From NCBI RefSeq assembly GCF_014189455.1, contig NZ_CP050296.1:682001-746000 (forward strand): a stretch of DNA of 64,000 bases. The letters are read 5' to 3'. This DNA is from Mesorhizobium huakuii (GTDB taxonomy: Bacteria > Pseudomonadota > Alphaproteobacteria > Rhizobiales > Rhizobiaceae). The notes beneath the pieces are model-generated. The model was not told where the DNA came from and made no database searches. It saw only the letters and a program-made list of their open reading frames with translations. Each line of letters begins with the position of its first letter. The stretch's first letter is position 1. A program made the position numbers and the translations under genes. This document shows, piece after piece, positions 19,438 to 28,080 of the stretch.

Positions 19438-20835
19438 GAGCTATGGCTGAAACTGGGTGATGACGGTTTGAGAAGGGCGGCGTATCGAGGCGGGTGATGA
19501 AGCCTGCCAGAACCTCTCAAGGAGAGCGATACGCCATGAACGAGACTATCAACATTGTTCGCCTTCGTCAGCCCGACGAAATCGATGATCCCCTGACGGA
19601 TGTGCTTCGCACCGGCGCGCGCAAATTGCTGGCGCAGGCGATCGAGATGGAGGCCGAAGCGTTTCTTGCCGAGATGCGGGATCTCAAGCTTCCGGACGGA
19701 CGTGACCGGCTGGTCCGGCACGGTCACGGGCCGGAGCGGAGCATCCAGACGGGGATCGGGGCGGTGCCCGTCAGCCGGGTGAAGGTCCGGGATCGCGGCG
19801 CGAACGGTGAAGCGGAGCGCATCCGTTTTTCCTCATCGATCCTGCCGAAATGGGCGCGTCGGACACGAAGTCTGGATGCGCTTCTTCCCGTTCTCTATCT
19901 GCGCGGCATTTCGACGGGCGACTTTCAGGAAGCTCTGGCAGCTCTGTTGGGCAAGGAGGCGCCGAACCTCTCACCCTCGGTGATCACGCGACTGACGGCG
20001 GAGTGGGGCATCGAATACGATCGTTGGCAAAAGCGCGATCTTTCGGCGCGCCGCTATGTGTATGTGTGGGCGGACGGGGTCTACCTGCAGGCCCGGATGG
20101 AAGATCATGCCGAATGCATGCTGGTCCTGATCGGCGCCACGCCCGAGGGCAAGAAAGAGCTGCTCGGCTTCCAGACCGGCATTCGTGAGAGCGCACAGAG
20201 CTGGCGCGAGCTGCTGGTCGACGTCAAGCGTCGTGGCCTGCAGATCGCGCCCGATCTTGCCGTCGGCGACGGCGCGCTTGGCTTCTGGAAAGCGCTCGAT
20301 GAGCTCCTTCCCGGCACCAAGCACCAGCGATGCTGGGTGCACAAGACAGCCAACGTGCTCAACAAGGTGCCGAAATCGGTGCAGGCCGCCATGAAGACGG
20401 ACTTGCGCGAAATCTTTTCCGCCCCGAACCGAGCCTCAGCCGAGACGGCGATTGCCGTCTTTGTCGAGAAATATGATGCGAAATACGGCAAGGCGGTCGA
20501 CTGCCTGACCAAAGATCAGAATGCCTTGCTGGCGTTCTACGATTTCCCCGCCGAACATTGGGATCATCTGCGAACGTCCAATCCCATCGAGAGCGTCTTT
20601 GCGACCGTTCGCCATCGCACGGTGCGTACCAAGGGCTCACTCTCCTCGAAAACCGCCAGGCTGATGGTCTTCAAGCTGGTCATGGCCGCGCCAGGACGTG
20701 GCGACGACTGAAAGGACAAAATCAGTTGCCTAAACTCATCGCAGGTGCAACGTTCCAGGATGGAATCGAGGTCATTGAACTGAAGCCGCAGAGCGCCGCT
20801 TGATCAGCCTCGTCACCCAAATTGCAGCATAGCTC
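19438..20835 (+). mobile_element. IS256-family insertion sequence, 1,398 bp
   Basis: The ends are defined by imperfect 29-bp terminal inverted repeats. Both start GAGCTATG and share the central TGGGTGA motif, with roughly two thirds of positions matching. A perfect 9-bp direct duplication flanks them. The element carries one mutator-type DDE transposase gene. It sits inside, and antisense to, a STAND NTPase gene. The undamaged duplication and near-intact transposase point to a recent insertion. Confidence 0.93.
19536..20803 (+). CDS. IS256-family (mutator type) transposase, frameshifted as sequenced
   Basis: From ATG 19536, preceded by AAGGAGAG, the product matches mutator-family DDE transposases. 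The first Asp lies in YVWADGVYLQARM, the second in LAVGDGALGFWKAL followed by the CWVHKTANVLNKVPKS block, and the Glu in TSNPIESVFATVRHRT. At about 20693 the frame changes: the expected C-terminus (ARTWRRLKGQNQLPKLIAG to ELKPQSAA) is one frame away and ends at 20803. One added base, making GCGGCC from GCGCC, joins both into a 422-residue protein, the usual family length. As written the enzyme would lose its last ~37 residues. Confidence 0.9.
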
Positions 20836-22536
20836 ATCGCCGCCGGGCATCGCCTCAAGCCACGTTCCCCGCAGTACCGCCAATGCATCTCCTCCGTTTA
20901 GCAGAGAGGGGCCAGCAAGGGCGAGCTGTCGAATGAGGCCATCCTCGACCCGATCGAAAACACATGCAATGCGCCGAAGAAGACTTCCGGCATCCAGTGA
21001 GCGTGCTTGATCAAGCTCAGAAAGGTCCTCCAGCAGAGCGCGGCGCGCCTCGTCCCTAGATAGTTTAATGGCGTCACTTGGCTCGCCTATAATATCTTCA
21101 ACAAGCGCCGTGTCCGGCCAGCCGCGAGCTCGCAAGCTGGACACCTTTGCAGCCGCCAATAGAGGGTGCCCGCCACGAGTCGACAAGCGAATGAAAATGC
21201 TCCAAGGAGCAATCATATCTTTAGCCGGGGAAGGCGCTGCGCTGACAAGCTCGACGACATCGGCCTCGCTGAAATACGGGGCCTGAATAGACGCAGTGGT
21301 GGATGTTCCGCATTCAAGAAGCAAAGCCGGCGATGGCACACGATGCGACGTTACAACTAAGCGCGCGCCACGAGAACCGAGCAGCCGTGCGAGGGCAGTA
21401 AGCCGAGAACGTAGAGCTCTTGAAGCATCGTCATCGAAGTCGTCGACGATAATCCCGTCGGCTGGAGCTGTGAGAGCAATCATGCGTGTCAGTTCACGCC
21501 AAGCTGCTGTTGAACCCGCTGCATCCTTCTGAACTGGTCTCAAATCCAGTTCTAGCCAGCGGCCACCTATTCGCTGGCCAACTAGCCGCGCCAACGTCGA
21601 CTTCCCCACTCCATTGGCACCGTGTATCCAGATGAGAGGCTGCCCACTGGTCGCGCGCAGCAGGTTGTCGATTATTCCGGCGCGCTGAGCAGTGAACGGC
21701 CAAACTCCACCCAGTTCCGAAACCAGCACGCTTTGACCGATACCTTCGCTTGCTTGCAGCGATGGAGCCATTTGCTGTCCAAGCAGGATCGCGGCAGCAG
21801 CCTCTTCCATCGCTTTGACCAAATCGAACTGCGTAAGTCGCCGATCTTGCGCGCGAGGCTTAGCCGCGGTTTCAAACGCCAAATCCATCAAAGATTTCAG
21901 AGCTTGAGATGCGGCAATAATCGGCAAGTTGCGCGCATAAAAAAGCTCGCCTATCTGATCGCGTAGTTGCGTAGTCAGTTGTTCGGCCGAAATTGATTCA
22001 AGTTCCCATTGGACGCGGTGTAAGAGCCGTGAGCGCAATTCGGCATCGCTCGGGCCAGCGGCAACCCATTCTCCCAGTGGCGTGCCCGCCAAAATAGCGG
22101 AAAGTGCGGCACGAAGTGGCTGCGTATCAGAGTCCATCGCAGCAGCACGCCAATATGCAAGCCCTGACAGGTTGCCAGGGAAATCAAAGCCTCGTTCGAT
22201 GGCTGCGCCGCCTCTCGCCAGGAATACTAAGCGACGATTGATTGTTCCTTCACGGCTTAAGTCCCAATAGCGTCCTAGGACTGCGGCGACCTCCGGTGAC
22301 TGCAAACTAAATGGTCGAGGACCCTTGGTTGCCTGCGAGTTCTTCACCTGAACGTCTGTCGCCGCATACCCCGCGACGATCGTGAAATCCTCGGAAATCT
22401 CAAGGAGCAGTTCTTCATCTCCGCGCAGGCCAAGCAGCGCAGACACCGACTGCAGCAATTGATAACGAAACCCGGCGATTACATGCGCCGCACTGGGTGA
22501 TCTCGTCGCGGCCTTGGCTGCTCGCTTGTTTTTCAT
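20722..22536 (-). CDS. N-terminal part of IS-disrupted nuclease-like/STAND NTPase protein
   Basis: The native sequence runs from ATG 22536 to codon 567 at the IS junction; the last 37 of the 604 readable residues come from the IS end. The N-terminus resembles DUF4297/Cap4-type restriction-fold nucleases: GFRYQ (22-26), Glu46, Glu49-Asp50, and DVQVKNS with Gln63 and Lys65. A P-loop GANGVGKST (306-314) and Walker B IIVDDFDDD (362-370), then TSHRVPSP and a winged-helix-like stretch, fit a STAND NTPase. Joined to the downstream fragment it would give 1,363 residues, the nuclease-NTPase-sensor layout known from Avs-type phage defence. The defence role and the nuclease call are inference. Confidence 0.75.
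   Translation of the reverse strand: MKNKRAAKAATRSPSAAHVIAGFRYQLLQSVSALLGLRGDEELLLEISEDFTIVAGYAATDVQVKNSQATKGPRPFSLQSPEVAAVLGRYWDLSREGTINRRLVFLARGGAAIERGFDFPGNLSGLAYWRAAAMDSDTQPLRAALSAILAGTPLGEWVAAGPSDAELRSRLLHRVQWELESISAEQLTTQLRDQIGELFYARNLPIIAASQALKSLMDLAFETAAKPRAQDRRLTQFDLVKAMEEAAAAILLGQQMAPSLQASEGIGQSVLVSELGGVWPFTAQRAGIIDNLLRATSGQPLIWIHGANGVGKSTLARLVGQRIGGRWLELDLRPVQKDAAGSTAAWRELTRMIALTAPADGIIVDDFDDDASRALRSRLTALARLLGSRGARLVVTSHRVPSPALLLECGTSTTASIQAPYFSEADVVELVSAAPSPAKDMIAPWSIFIRLSTRGGHPLLAAAKVSSLRARGWPDTALVEDIIGEPSDAIKLSRDEARRALLEDLSELDQARSLDAGSLLRRIACVFDRVEDGLIRQLALAGPSLLNGGDALAVLRGTWLEAMPGGDELCCNLGDEADQAALCGFSSMTSIPSWNVAPAMSLGN
20836..20844. repeat. right copy of 9-bp target-site duplication
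   Basis: ATCGCCGCC directly after the right inverted repeat, identical to 19429-19437. On the reverse strand these bases encode the Gly-Gly-Asp at codons 565-567 of the interrupted gene. Confidence 0.9.
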
Positions 22537-22774
22537 GAATAGCGGCGCCGGTATTTAGCTCTCATATAAGTAGACGCGGAAGTCTTCTGTTTTTTTTCGT
22601 TTAGTCAAGCACCTTGCCGACGATCACGAGATATACACGCGGAGTATGCCGGCGTGGGCCCGCACCTATCGCTGCGTCGCCCAAACGACGCCGATCGGCT
22701 GTCTCGCCCCGTGGAGTTCGAGAACACAGCCATGCTAGCCTCCATCGAGCCGCCTGAAGCTCGAGGGGCAAGTC

Positions 22775-23272
22775 ATGTTGGATCAATGGAGCAATTTCTT
22801 CGTCATGGTGGGCGGCGGCGCGGCGGGGCTTGCCGGGTTGATCTTCGTCGCGATCTCGATCAATCCCGAACGCATTGTCCGCAACACGACGCACAAGAAC
22901 CGGGCAATCAACATGCTGTCGGGCTTCAGCGCGATTTTCATGGCATGCAGCCTTGCGCTTCTGGGAGGTCAGTATCTTCCGGCACTTGGCTTCGAATGGC
23001 TTTTCCTCTGGGGCATAGCAACATTCATATTCGTCAGAGGGTATGTTGTCGCCATCATGGCGGGGATGAGTTCCATCGGGCTGACCGGGCCCCGGCTGGC
23101 GGGCGGCACGCTGTGTTACCTGGCCGAGGTTGCAGGCGCGATTTTCCTTATTCTCGGGCGCGGCGTGGGCCTTTACATCGCGGCCCTTGGAACCATCGTC
23201 CTGTTCGCCTTCCTGATTTCAGGCGCATGGCTCCTCATCACCGGCATCTACGAAGAGCCGGCCGAGGGATGA
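22775..23272 (+). CDS. hypothetical inner-membrane protein with four to five TM helices
   Basis: A 165-residue hydrophobic protein starting at ATG 22775 after GAGGGGCAAGTC. Membrane segments are visible at about residues 7-28 (VMVGGGAAGLAGLIFVAISI), 45-65, 70-92, 108-128 and 133-158. A conserved-looking charged patch, NPERIVRNTTHKNRAINML, lies between the first two. I do not recognise a domain with certainty. It stands alone downstream of the STAND gene on the opposite strand. Confidence 0.75.
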   Translation: MLDQWSNFFVMVGGGAAGLAGLIFVAISINPERIVRNTTHKNRAINMLSGFSAIFMACSLALLGGQYLPALGFEWLFLWGIATFIFVRGYVVAIMAGMSSIGLTGPRLAGGTLCYLAEVAGAIFLILGRGVGLYIAALGTIVLFAFLISGAWLLITGIYEEPAEG

Positions 23273-23503
23273 GTTGCACGCCGGGCGCTTCTGCCCATCG
23301 ACGCGCATAGGCCGGTGTCTAGGCCAAGTGGCGCTATCCCGGGACGCCGGTCGAGGCCTCATCAATGCCGACGACCGGACTTTCATCGCCTAACCCGCGC
23401 GGCCGATGCTGGATTCGTTCACGCGGCGCGATGATCGCGGGTCGGGAAGGCCGCTGACGTCTCACATTTCGGATGGTCCAGCCTCCCGGAACGGACAATC
23501 AGC

Positions 23504-23931
23504 TCACTGAGATACGTTGGGCACCCGCCAGCGCGGCGTTCCCACAATTTGCCCGCCTTTTGCGGCTTTGAAATAGGTCGCCGCGAGATCCTCGTCACAC
23601 ATCCATGACAGGTATATCTGGATCGAACCGCCCTCCTCGGTGACGGGGTAGCGATCGCTGCATGCCCCGATGCGCTTTTGATACAGGCGCTTTTGCTTGG
23701 CGGTCAGTCGATCGAGAAATCCAGTCTCGCATTTGTCGATCACGTCTTCCGACATGAATTCGTCGCCGCTCGATCCCCAGGCGCAGGCCTGGTGCAGCTT
23801 GTGAGCGGCCAGGCAATCGGGCGCGGCCTTGATGTCCGCCTCCAATTGAATGCCTTTCGGGCACTGCGCGTCCTCCGCGCCGCGGGAGCGACCAATAGAA
23901 GCCCCATCAGGATTGCGCAGCTGGTCCGCAT
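23504..23931 (-). CDS. secreted LprI-like (DUF1311-type) protein, frameshifted after the signal peptide
   Basis: ATG 23931 opens a signal peptide (MRTSCAILMGLLLVAPAAR). The mature part lies one frame away, from EDAQCPKGIQLEADIKAAPD to the stop at 23504. It has six or more cysteines and the spacing CETGFLDRLTAKQKRLYQKR ... CSDRYP ... WMCDEDLAATY, like the lysozyme-inhibitor-type LprI/DUF1311 family. The length (428 bases) is one short of a whole number of codons, and the switch is at about 23877-23885. With one base restored it would be a 142-residue periplasmic protein. The family assignment rests on cysteine and helix spacing only. Confidence 0.6.
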
Positions 23932-24065
23932 ATCGAATTCCCCCGGCGGCCTCTCCAGATCGGTTTTGCGTCCGTCGCATCTTAGCCGAATGGGCGCAAA
24001 CGGGAAACATTGTCGCTTCCGGCTGTGTCCTGCGACCCGGAATGTCACAGGCCTCCGGCTGAGGC

Positions 24066-24134
24066 AGCGCTGCCGATGCCTTGCGCGGCCATCGCCTTGG
24101 CGGCGCCGTCGAAATGGGCGGCCGGTGCTATGCC
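24066..24134 (-). pseudogene. DoxX gene fragment
   Basis: About 70 bases encode AHFDGAAKAMAAQGIG on the reverse strand, matching codons of the DoxX gene at 27309-27831 (THFDGAAKA...MAAQGVG) with close nucleotide similarity. Nothing of the rest of the gene is present. It is a remnant of a duplicated or deleted DoxX copy. It also shows the likely native sequence at the point where the 27.7-kb copy has an extra base. Confidence 0.75.
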
Positions 24135-24135
24135 C

Positions 24136-24865
24136 TCATTCGCGCGGGCTTCGAGTTAGGCGTCGCATGAAAGACCGAAGCTTTGCTTTGAATGTGCGCC
24201 TGCGCAACCTGTCAATCAATCTGAGGCGGTCAAGATATAGGTCCGGGTGGACGCAATCGAGCATTGTTGAAGGGCTGCCAAGTCCGAGTTTCTCGGCAGC
24301 CTGGTCATTGGCCATAATCAGGATGTTCTGCCTGTACCAGAAGGGCAAACTGCTGTCTGACCATATCTTCGGGCGAATTAGATCGAACGCCTCGTAACCC
24401 TGTTGCTTGAACAGGGCTGACCAATGGCTCTGCCAAGCCTCGTTGATGTGGTGAGTGCCTCCCTGGGAAGGGATGGCGGCCGAGAAAAGGACAACCGGTG
24501 CGCTGCGGCAAAGCCATTCGACAGCGCGCACGGAAGCTGGAGCCGAGATATGCTCCAGGACCTCCGTGCAAATTGCGAGGTCAAAGCGTCCAAGATCGGG
24601 AATCGAGTCCTCCAGGTCCCCCAGCACAAACTCCGCTTCCGAAATGAGTCTCTGTTCCGCGGGTACCCAAGGTCCGTCGATACCACGAACGCAGGCTACC
24701 CCCATCTGCTTTGCCGCCGATAGCCATGACCCGGTTGCTGTCCCGAGGTCGACAACAGACTCAGGCTTGAAATATTCAAAGACGTGCCCAAGTATTTCCT
24801 TCGCAATTCTGATTTCGCCCGAGCGTTCCCTAAAAAAAATCGCTGTCATAGGTGTTCTGGCTCAT
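24136..24865 (-). CDS. class I SAM-dependent methyltransferase (frameshift in a T8 run near the start)
   Basis: The Rossmann methyltransferase core is clear: VVDLGTATGSWLSAAKQMG (motif I, SAM binding), LGDLEDSIPDLGRFDLAICTEVLEHI (motifs II-III) and a C-terminal basic tail. The natural start appears to be ATG 24865 (MSQNTYDSDFFRERSGEIR), preceded by AGGA. The run of eight T (eight A on the plus strand, 24832-24839) shifts this into a stop; seven would keep the frame. As written, only a start at 24849 is open (237 residues). It probably methylates a sugar or glycan precursor, judging from the neighbouring GT25 gene, but the substrate is unknown. Confidence 0.75.
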
Positions 24866-24895
24866 AATGCAGTCCTAAGAATTCATTCCAAACCT

Positions 24896-24992
24896 AGAGC
24901 GCTTCACCGTTTCATAGAAACGGCGAACCGCTCTAACTCCCTGTTTTGACGCAATTCCAGGCGGAAAACCGCTCACACTTTTCCTGGAATTG
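24896..24992. repeat. RIME-like intergenic element with two palindromes
   Basis: Two adjacent large palindromes: 24896-24934 (arms AGAGCG...CCGTTT and AAACGG...CGCTCT) and 24952-24992 (arms CAATTCCAGG and CCTGGAATTG). The layout and bases resemble the rhizobial intergenic mosaic elements (RIME) known to be dispersed in Rhizobiales genomes. It fills the gap between the methyltransferase start and the GT25 stop. Confidence 0.75.
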
Positions 24993-24998
24993 CTCTGG

Positions 24999-25811
24999 TC
25001 AAACCTGTTGGGCATGGAGCGCAAGCTCGTTTCGGGGCGATGCAACGTTCATTGCCAGCGGGAAGCGTAGCGGCACGACGTCGACCTTCTCGGTGGCGAA
25101 AAAGCTTCTGTTTCGAAAATGCCCGAAAATGCGAGTCGACTCTGCCCGGATCCTTTCGATGACGCGCTTGTTTCTGGCGGGCGGCGACCTGGATTGAATT
25201 AAGGTCTGAGGTCCGCCGTTTTCCGAAACGAAATGCGCTTGCGTGCAGAGCGCGGGCATCAACTGGTAGGTTGTATTACGCGCGGTCGTCATCTCGGTTG
25301 GATTGAAGAGTGCGAAATCGACCGCCGCTTTGAGACGATTCGTGCCCTTGAGCAGTTTTTGGGCGGCGTCTTTCGAAATCAGATAGCCGCACGAGCCCAT
25401 GTGCCGTCCGGCCAGTCTCCTGACCGAGTATCCATTTTGAGCGGAAACATCCCGGCTCCCGATCCTCACCCGTACAAAGAATGTTTCGAGCTTGACCACA
25501 TCCGCGTCTCTCGGGATCCAGCTGACATCGGACAGCATCGGTCCGGCGTCATGGCTGAAAACAACGTCGTCCTCGAAGATGGCGCCATACCGATCAGGGC
25601 CGTCCGCGATGCTCTGCCAGCAGAGACGGTGGCTAAGAAAGCAGCAGACTTCCGCCCCGGTCAGCGGGGGCGCAATAAAAGGAACCCCGCGTGCCGCATC
25701 GATACCGGCAACACGTTCAAAAGGAATTCCAATGCGGGAAAATTCTGCCGTGACGTCAGCGAGCCGATCAACTGATCGGTCAAGGTTGATCACAAAACAC
25801 TTCACTGCCAC
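24999..25811 (-). CDS. glycosyltransferase family 25 (LPS-type) protein
   Basis: A protein of about 270 residues with the GT25 signatures CFVINLDRSVDRL at the N-terminus, GAEVCCFLSHRLCWQSI (about 52-68), the DXD-like IFEDDVVFS (about 78-86) and RHMGSCGYLISKDAAQ. The family transfers galactose or related sugars to lipooligosaccharide. The start is GTG: either 25811 or 25805, the second having a better spaced GGGGG ribosome site. The codon and base mix is less GC-rich than the surrounding core genes. It faces the same way as the methyltransferase and probably acts with it on a surface glycan. Confidence 0.85.
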   Translation of the reverse strand: MAVKCFVINLDRSVDRLADVTAEFSRIGIPFERVAGIDAARGVPFIAPPLTGAEVCCFLSHRLCWQSIADGPDRYGAIFEDDVVFSHDAGPMLSDVSWIPRDADVVKLETFFVRVRIGSRDVSAQNGYSVRRLAGRHMGSCGYLISKDAAQKLLKGTNRLKAAVDFALFNPTEMTTARNTTYQLMPALCTQAHFVSENGGPQTLIQSRSPPARNKRVIERIRAESTRIFGHFRNRSFFATEKVDVVPLRFPLAMNVASPRNELALHAQQV

Positions 25812-26009
25812 CCCCCGAGGCCCTAAAGCAAAATTAGCGATATCTACTTTATGCCCGCCTAGGCAGGAAGTTCATTGTTAGTTCTTATCGCCCCTCACTG
25901 CTCTATAGGGATGCTCCAAGCAGCAGTCAACTTACCGTGAATGCCAAGCGATCGCAGCCGTTGGGCCAAGGCTTGCAAGCATATCGCCATCGCGACCGTC
26001 AGAACCCCC

Positions 26010-26159
26010 TCAATGCCGCTTGAAATACTGCACCTCCCGCTCATGCTTCTCGGCCGCTTCCCGCGTCTCAAACGTCCCCAAATTCCGCCTTTTCCCTGTC
26101 TTCTCGTCCTTCTTGCGCGAATAAAGCCGGTATTTTCCGTCCTTGAGTTTGCGGATCAT
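26010..26159 (-). CDS. conserved 49-residue rhizobial protein
   Basis: A very short gene, ATG 26159 to TGA 26010, with GGAGAGAGCGAG upstream. The product is highly charged: MIRKLKDGKYRLYSRKK, then NLGTFETREAAEKHERE and an ending QYFKRH. It looks like a small basic AP2-like/integrase-arm-type beta fold (GTFETREAAEKHE), and proteins like it are common in Rhizobiales. No function is established. It lies just downstream of the DUF2934 gene. Confidence 0.8.
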   Translation of the reverse strand: MIRKLKDGKYRLYSRKKDEKTGKRRNLGTFETREAAEKHEREVQYFKRH

Positions 26160-26183
26160 CTCGCTCTCTCCAGTTGGGATCGA

Positions 26184-26507
26184 TCAGGATTTTCGCCTGG
26201 CCTTGAGGCTGCGCGCTGCCTGCTCCACCGCCGCGCGGTCGCTGCCCAGGCGGTCGAGCAGCGCCTGCGCTTCGTCGCCCGAAATGCCGGTGCGCATGGC
26301 CAGCGCTTCGACCTCCAGCACGTCGGTGCTGGCGATCTCACGGGTTTGCGGCAGCGCGTCGTCGGCCGTCAGCGGCAGTGCGGCTTCCCGGTCGATCTCC
26401 ATTTCGGCCTGGTGCCAGTGCCGCTCGTGGTCGCCATGGGCGCCGCCTTCGCGTTGCCAGATGGCGTAGGCACGGTCACGGATCTTGTCGTTGCGGTCGT
26501 CGGTCAT
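26184..26507 (-). CDS. DUF2934-domain protein
   Basis: A 107-residue soluble protein starting at ATG 26507 with GGGAG seven bases before it. The N-terminal KIRDRAYAIWQREGGAHGDHERHWHQAE is the DUF2934 signature. The C-terminal half (EALAMRTGISGDEAQALLDRLG and EQAARSLKARRKS) looks like a small helical DUF3606-type domain. Many rhizobia carry several copies, often near stress-response genes; the molecular role is unknown. A longer frame upstream is an artefact of GC-rich sequence. Confidence 0.8.
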   Translation of the reverse strand: MTDDRNDKIRDRAYAIWQREGGAHGDHERHWHQAEMEIDREAALPLTADDALPQTREIASTDVLEVEALAMRTGISGDEAQALLDRLGSDRAAVEQAARSLKARRKS

Positions 26508-26619
26508 GTCGGTTTCTCCCTTGTGTGAGGGATGAACGCCGGGCCGGCGGGATTGATCCAAAAATTTTGCGTGATCGAAATGGCCAGGGACCGCACGCGA
26601 TTCAACCAGCCCGCGCCCC

Positions 26620-27228
26620 CTACTCGCACTGGCGCCTGGGCCCACCGGAGTATGGCTGGTAGCTGTTGTCTTCGGGACGGTAGGAGCGGTAGCGGCTGAA
26701 GCAGGACTGGACGTGGTCGTCCGAAAGGTCGGCCGACGCGACCAGGGGTGCTGCGCCGCCCTCGACATAGCTGACTGCGGTGGGCGCGGCCTGGTCGGCG
26801 GCAGTGGTGTCGAGATAGGGCGACACGCACGGGCGCTGCTGCCCGCTATAGGATGTGTAGCTGTTGTCGTCGGGATTGTAGGAGCGGTAGCGGTCCGCGC
26901 ACCAGCTGACATGGGCGGGCGGCAGCCTGGCCTGTTGCTCGCCGGCGTCAAGCGCCACCGCGACTGAATTGGTCGGCTCGGGCGATGCCGCCTGCACCCT
27001 GGCTCCGGCGTCGGGTGCCGCGGGCTGCGCGGCGGCCACGCGCTCCAGCCCCGGCGCGGTCTTGTCCACGGGCTGTGCGTCCTTGGTCCACAGCTGCGAG
27101 ACACTGTCGGCGGGCCTGGCCTGATGCGCGGGTTTGGCGACAATCAGCCAGGCGGCGAAAGCCAGCCCGCTGGCAAAGACCGCAAGGGTCAGGACAAAGC
27201 CTGCGACCAGTGCCAAAACCGCTTTCAT
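26620..27228 (-). CDS. BA14K-like secreted or membrane-anchored protein with two repeat motifs
   Basis: About 202 residues from ATG 27228, eight bases after GGAG. An N-terminal hydrophobic helix ([21 protein letters not shown]) anchors or exports it. After an Ala/Pro-rich linker come two copies of the BA14K-type motif: [20 protein letters not shown] ending in RPCVSPY, and [19 protein letters not shown] ending in RRQC. BA14K was first described as an immunoreactive Brucella protein with lectin-like behaviour. Duplication of the motif in one protein is less common. The natural ligand is unknown. Confidence 0.8.
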   Translation of the reverse strand: MKAVLALVAGFVLTLAVFASGLAFAAWLIVAKPAHQARPADSVSQLWTKDAQPVDKTAPGLERVAAAQPAAPDAGARVQAASPEPTNSVAVALDAGEQQARLPPAHVSWCADRYRSYNPDDNSYTSYSGQQRPCVSPYLDTTAADQAAPTAVSYVEGGAAPLVASADLSDDHVQSCFSRYRSYRPEDNSYQPYSGGPRRQCE

Positions 27229-27308
27229 CACACACTCCTTGAGCCCCTACTAATAGAATGCGGAGCACCCGGACTGGTTCCAGCGAGCGAGCGTTTGGCA
27301 AAGGTGCC

Positions 27309-27831
27309 TCAAACCGGCAACCGCACATCCACCGAGAACTCGTTCTCCACCGCCAGCAATGCCTTGACCATCTCCTTGTCGCGCTCACGCTTTTGCAGGG
27401 CGCGGGCCAGCAGCCAGTCCAGCGACAGCCGGCCGGCGCCGACGGCGGCCAGCACGAACATGCCGCCTGATATGGCCAGGTCCTTTTCGAAATGCAGCAG
27501 ATCGTTCTGGCTGGCGAAGTTGGTGTGGAACAGCAAGGCGGTGGCCAGGCAGAACAGGCCGAGCCCGATGCCGCCCAGCCGCGTCAGCAGGCCTGATGCC
27601 ACCGAGAGCCCTGCCCCCAGTTGCAGCGCGATGGTGGCGACAAACAGCGGCAGGCCGACGCCTTGGGCTGCCATTCGCCTTGGCGGCGCCGTCGAAATGG
27701 GTGGCCAGCGTCACGCCCTCATGCAGGAAGATGAAGGACATAAGCAGGCGGCCGGCAAGCAGGGTAACGTCCCTGATGTGGTATTTCGTGGCGAGGCCGG
27801 TGAGCTTCGCGGCGATGTCGTTCGGTGTCAT
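27309..27831 (-). CDS. DoxX family membrane protein (frameshifted by one extra base)
   Basis: ATG 27831, seven bases after GGAGG, opens an N-terminal part containing LLAGRLLMSFIFLHEGVTL. The remaining helices are in another frame, from MAAQGVGLPLFVATIALQLG through LGLFCLATALLFH to the basic end DKEMVKALLAVENEF. The switch is at about 27673-27677, where GCGAATGG should probably be GCGATGG; the fragment at 24.07 kb has the uninterrupted version. Without the extra base the gene encodes about 173 residues with four membrane segments, as in DoxX proteins linked to quinone and redox metabolism. Confidence 0.75.
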
Positions 27832-28004
27832 GGGTCAGCCTCCAATTTTTGGGCACAGGCAAGCGTCGCCCGCCGTGGGACGCGAGAACGGCGCCTGCCG
27901 GATGTGATGTTCGAAAAGGCCGGAGCCGGCTCGAGGGAGAGCGCCGGCTCCGGCAATGGGCGCCAGCCACGAGCGCCCAAACTGGTAAGGGATGGGTCAG
28001 TGCC

Positions 28005-28075
28005 AGCCCCCCACTCCGTCTCGGCTTCGCCGAGCCACCTCTCCCCCACGTTCGTGGGGGGAGAGGAAATGGGTC
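28005..28075. repeat. copy of the dispersed palindromic repeat
   Basis: Holds GTCTCGGCTTCGCCGAG and CCCCCACGTTCGTGGGGG hairpins in the order also found, inverted, near 14.69 kb and 39.63 kb. It lies between the DoxX start and the TPR gene stop. On either strand such a hairpin could act as a terminator, but there is no T-tract. Confidence 0.7.
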
Positions 28076-28080
28076 ACGGC

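Noticed and set aside
20640..20803. Programmed frameshift in the transposase
   Set aside because: IS256-family elements normally use a single frame, there is no slippery heptamer, and the window shows many similar one-base breaks.
22537..25811. Prophage or integrative element around the STAND gene
   Set aside because: No integrase, structural phage gene, tRNA target or att-type repeat was seen; only the IS256 element is a clear mobile unit.
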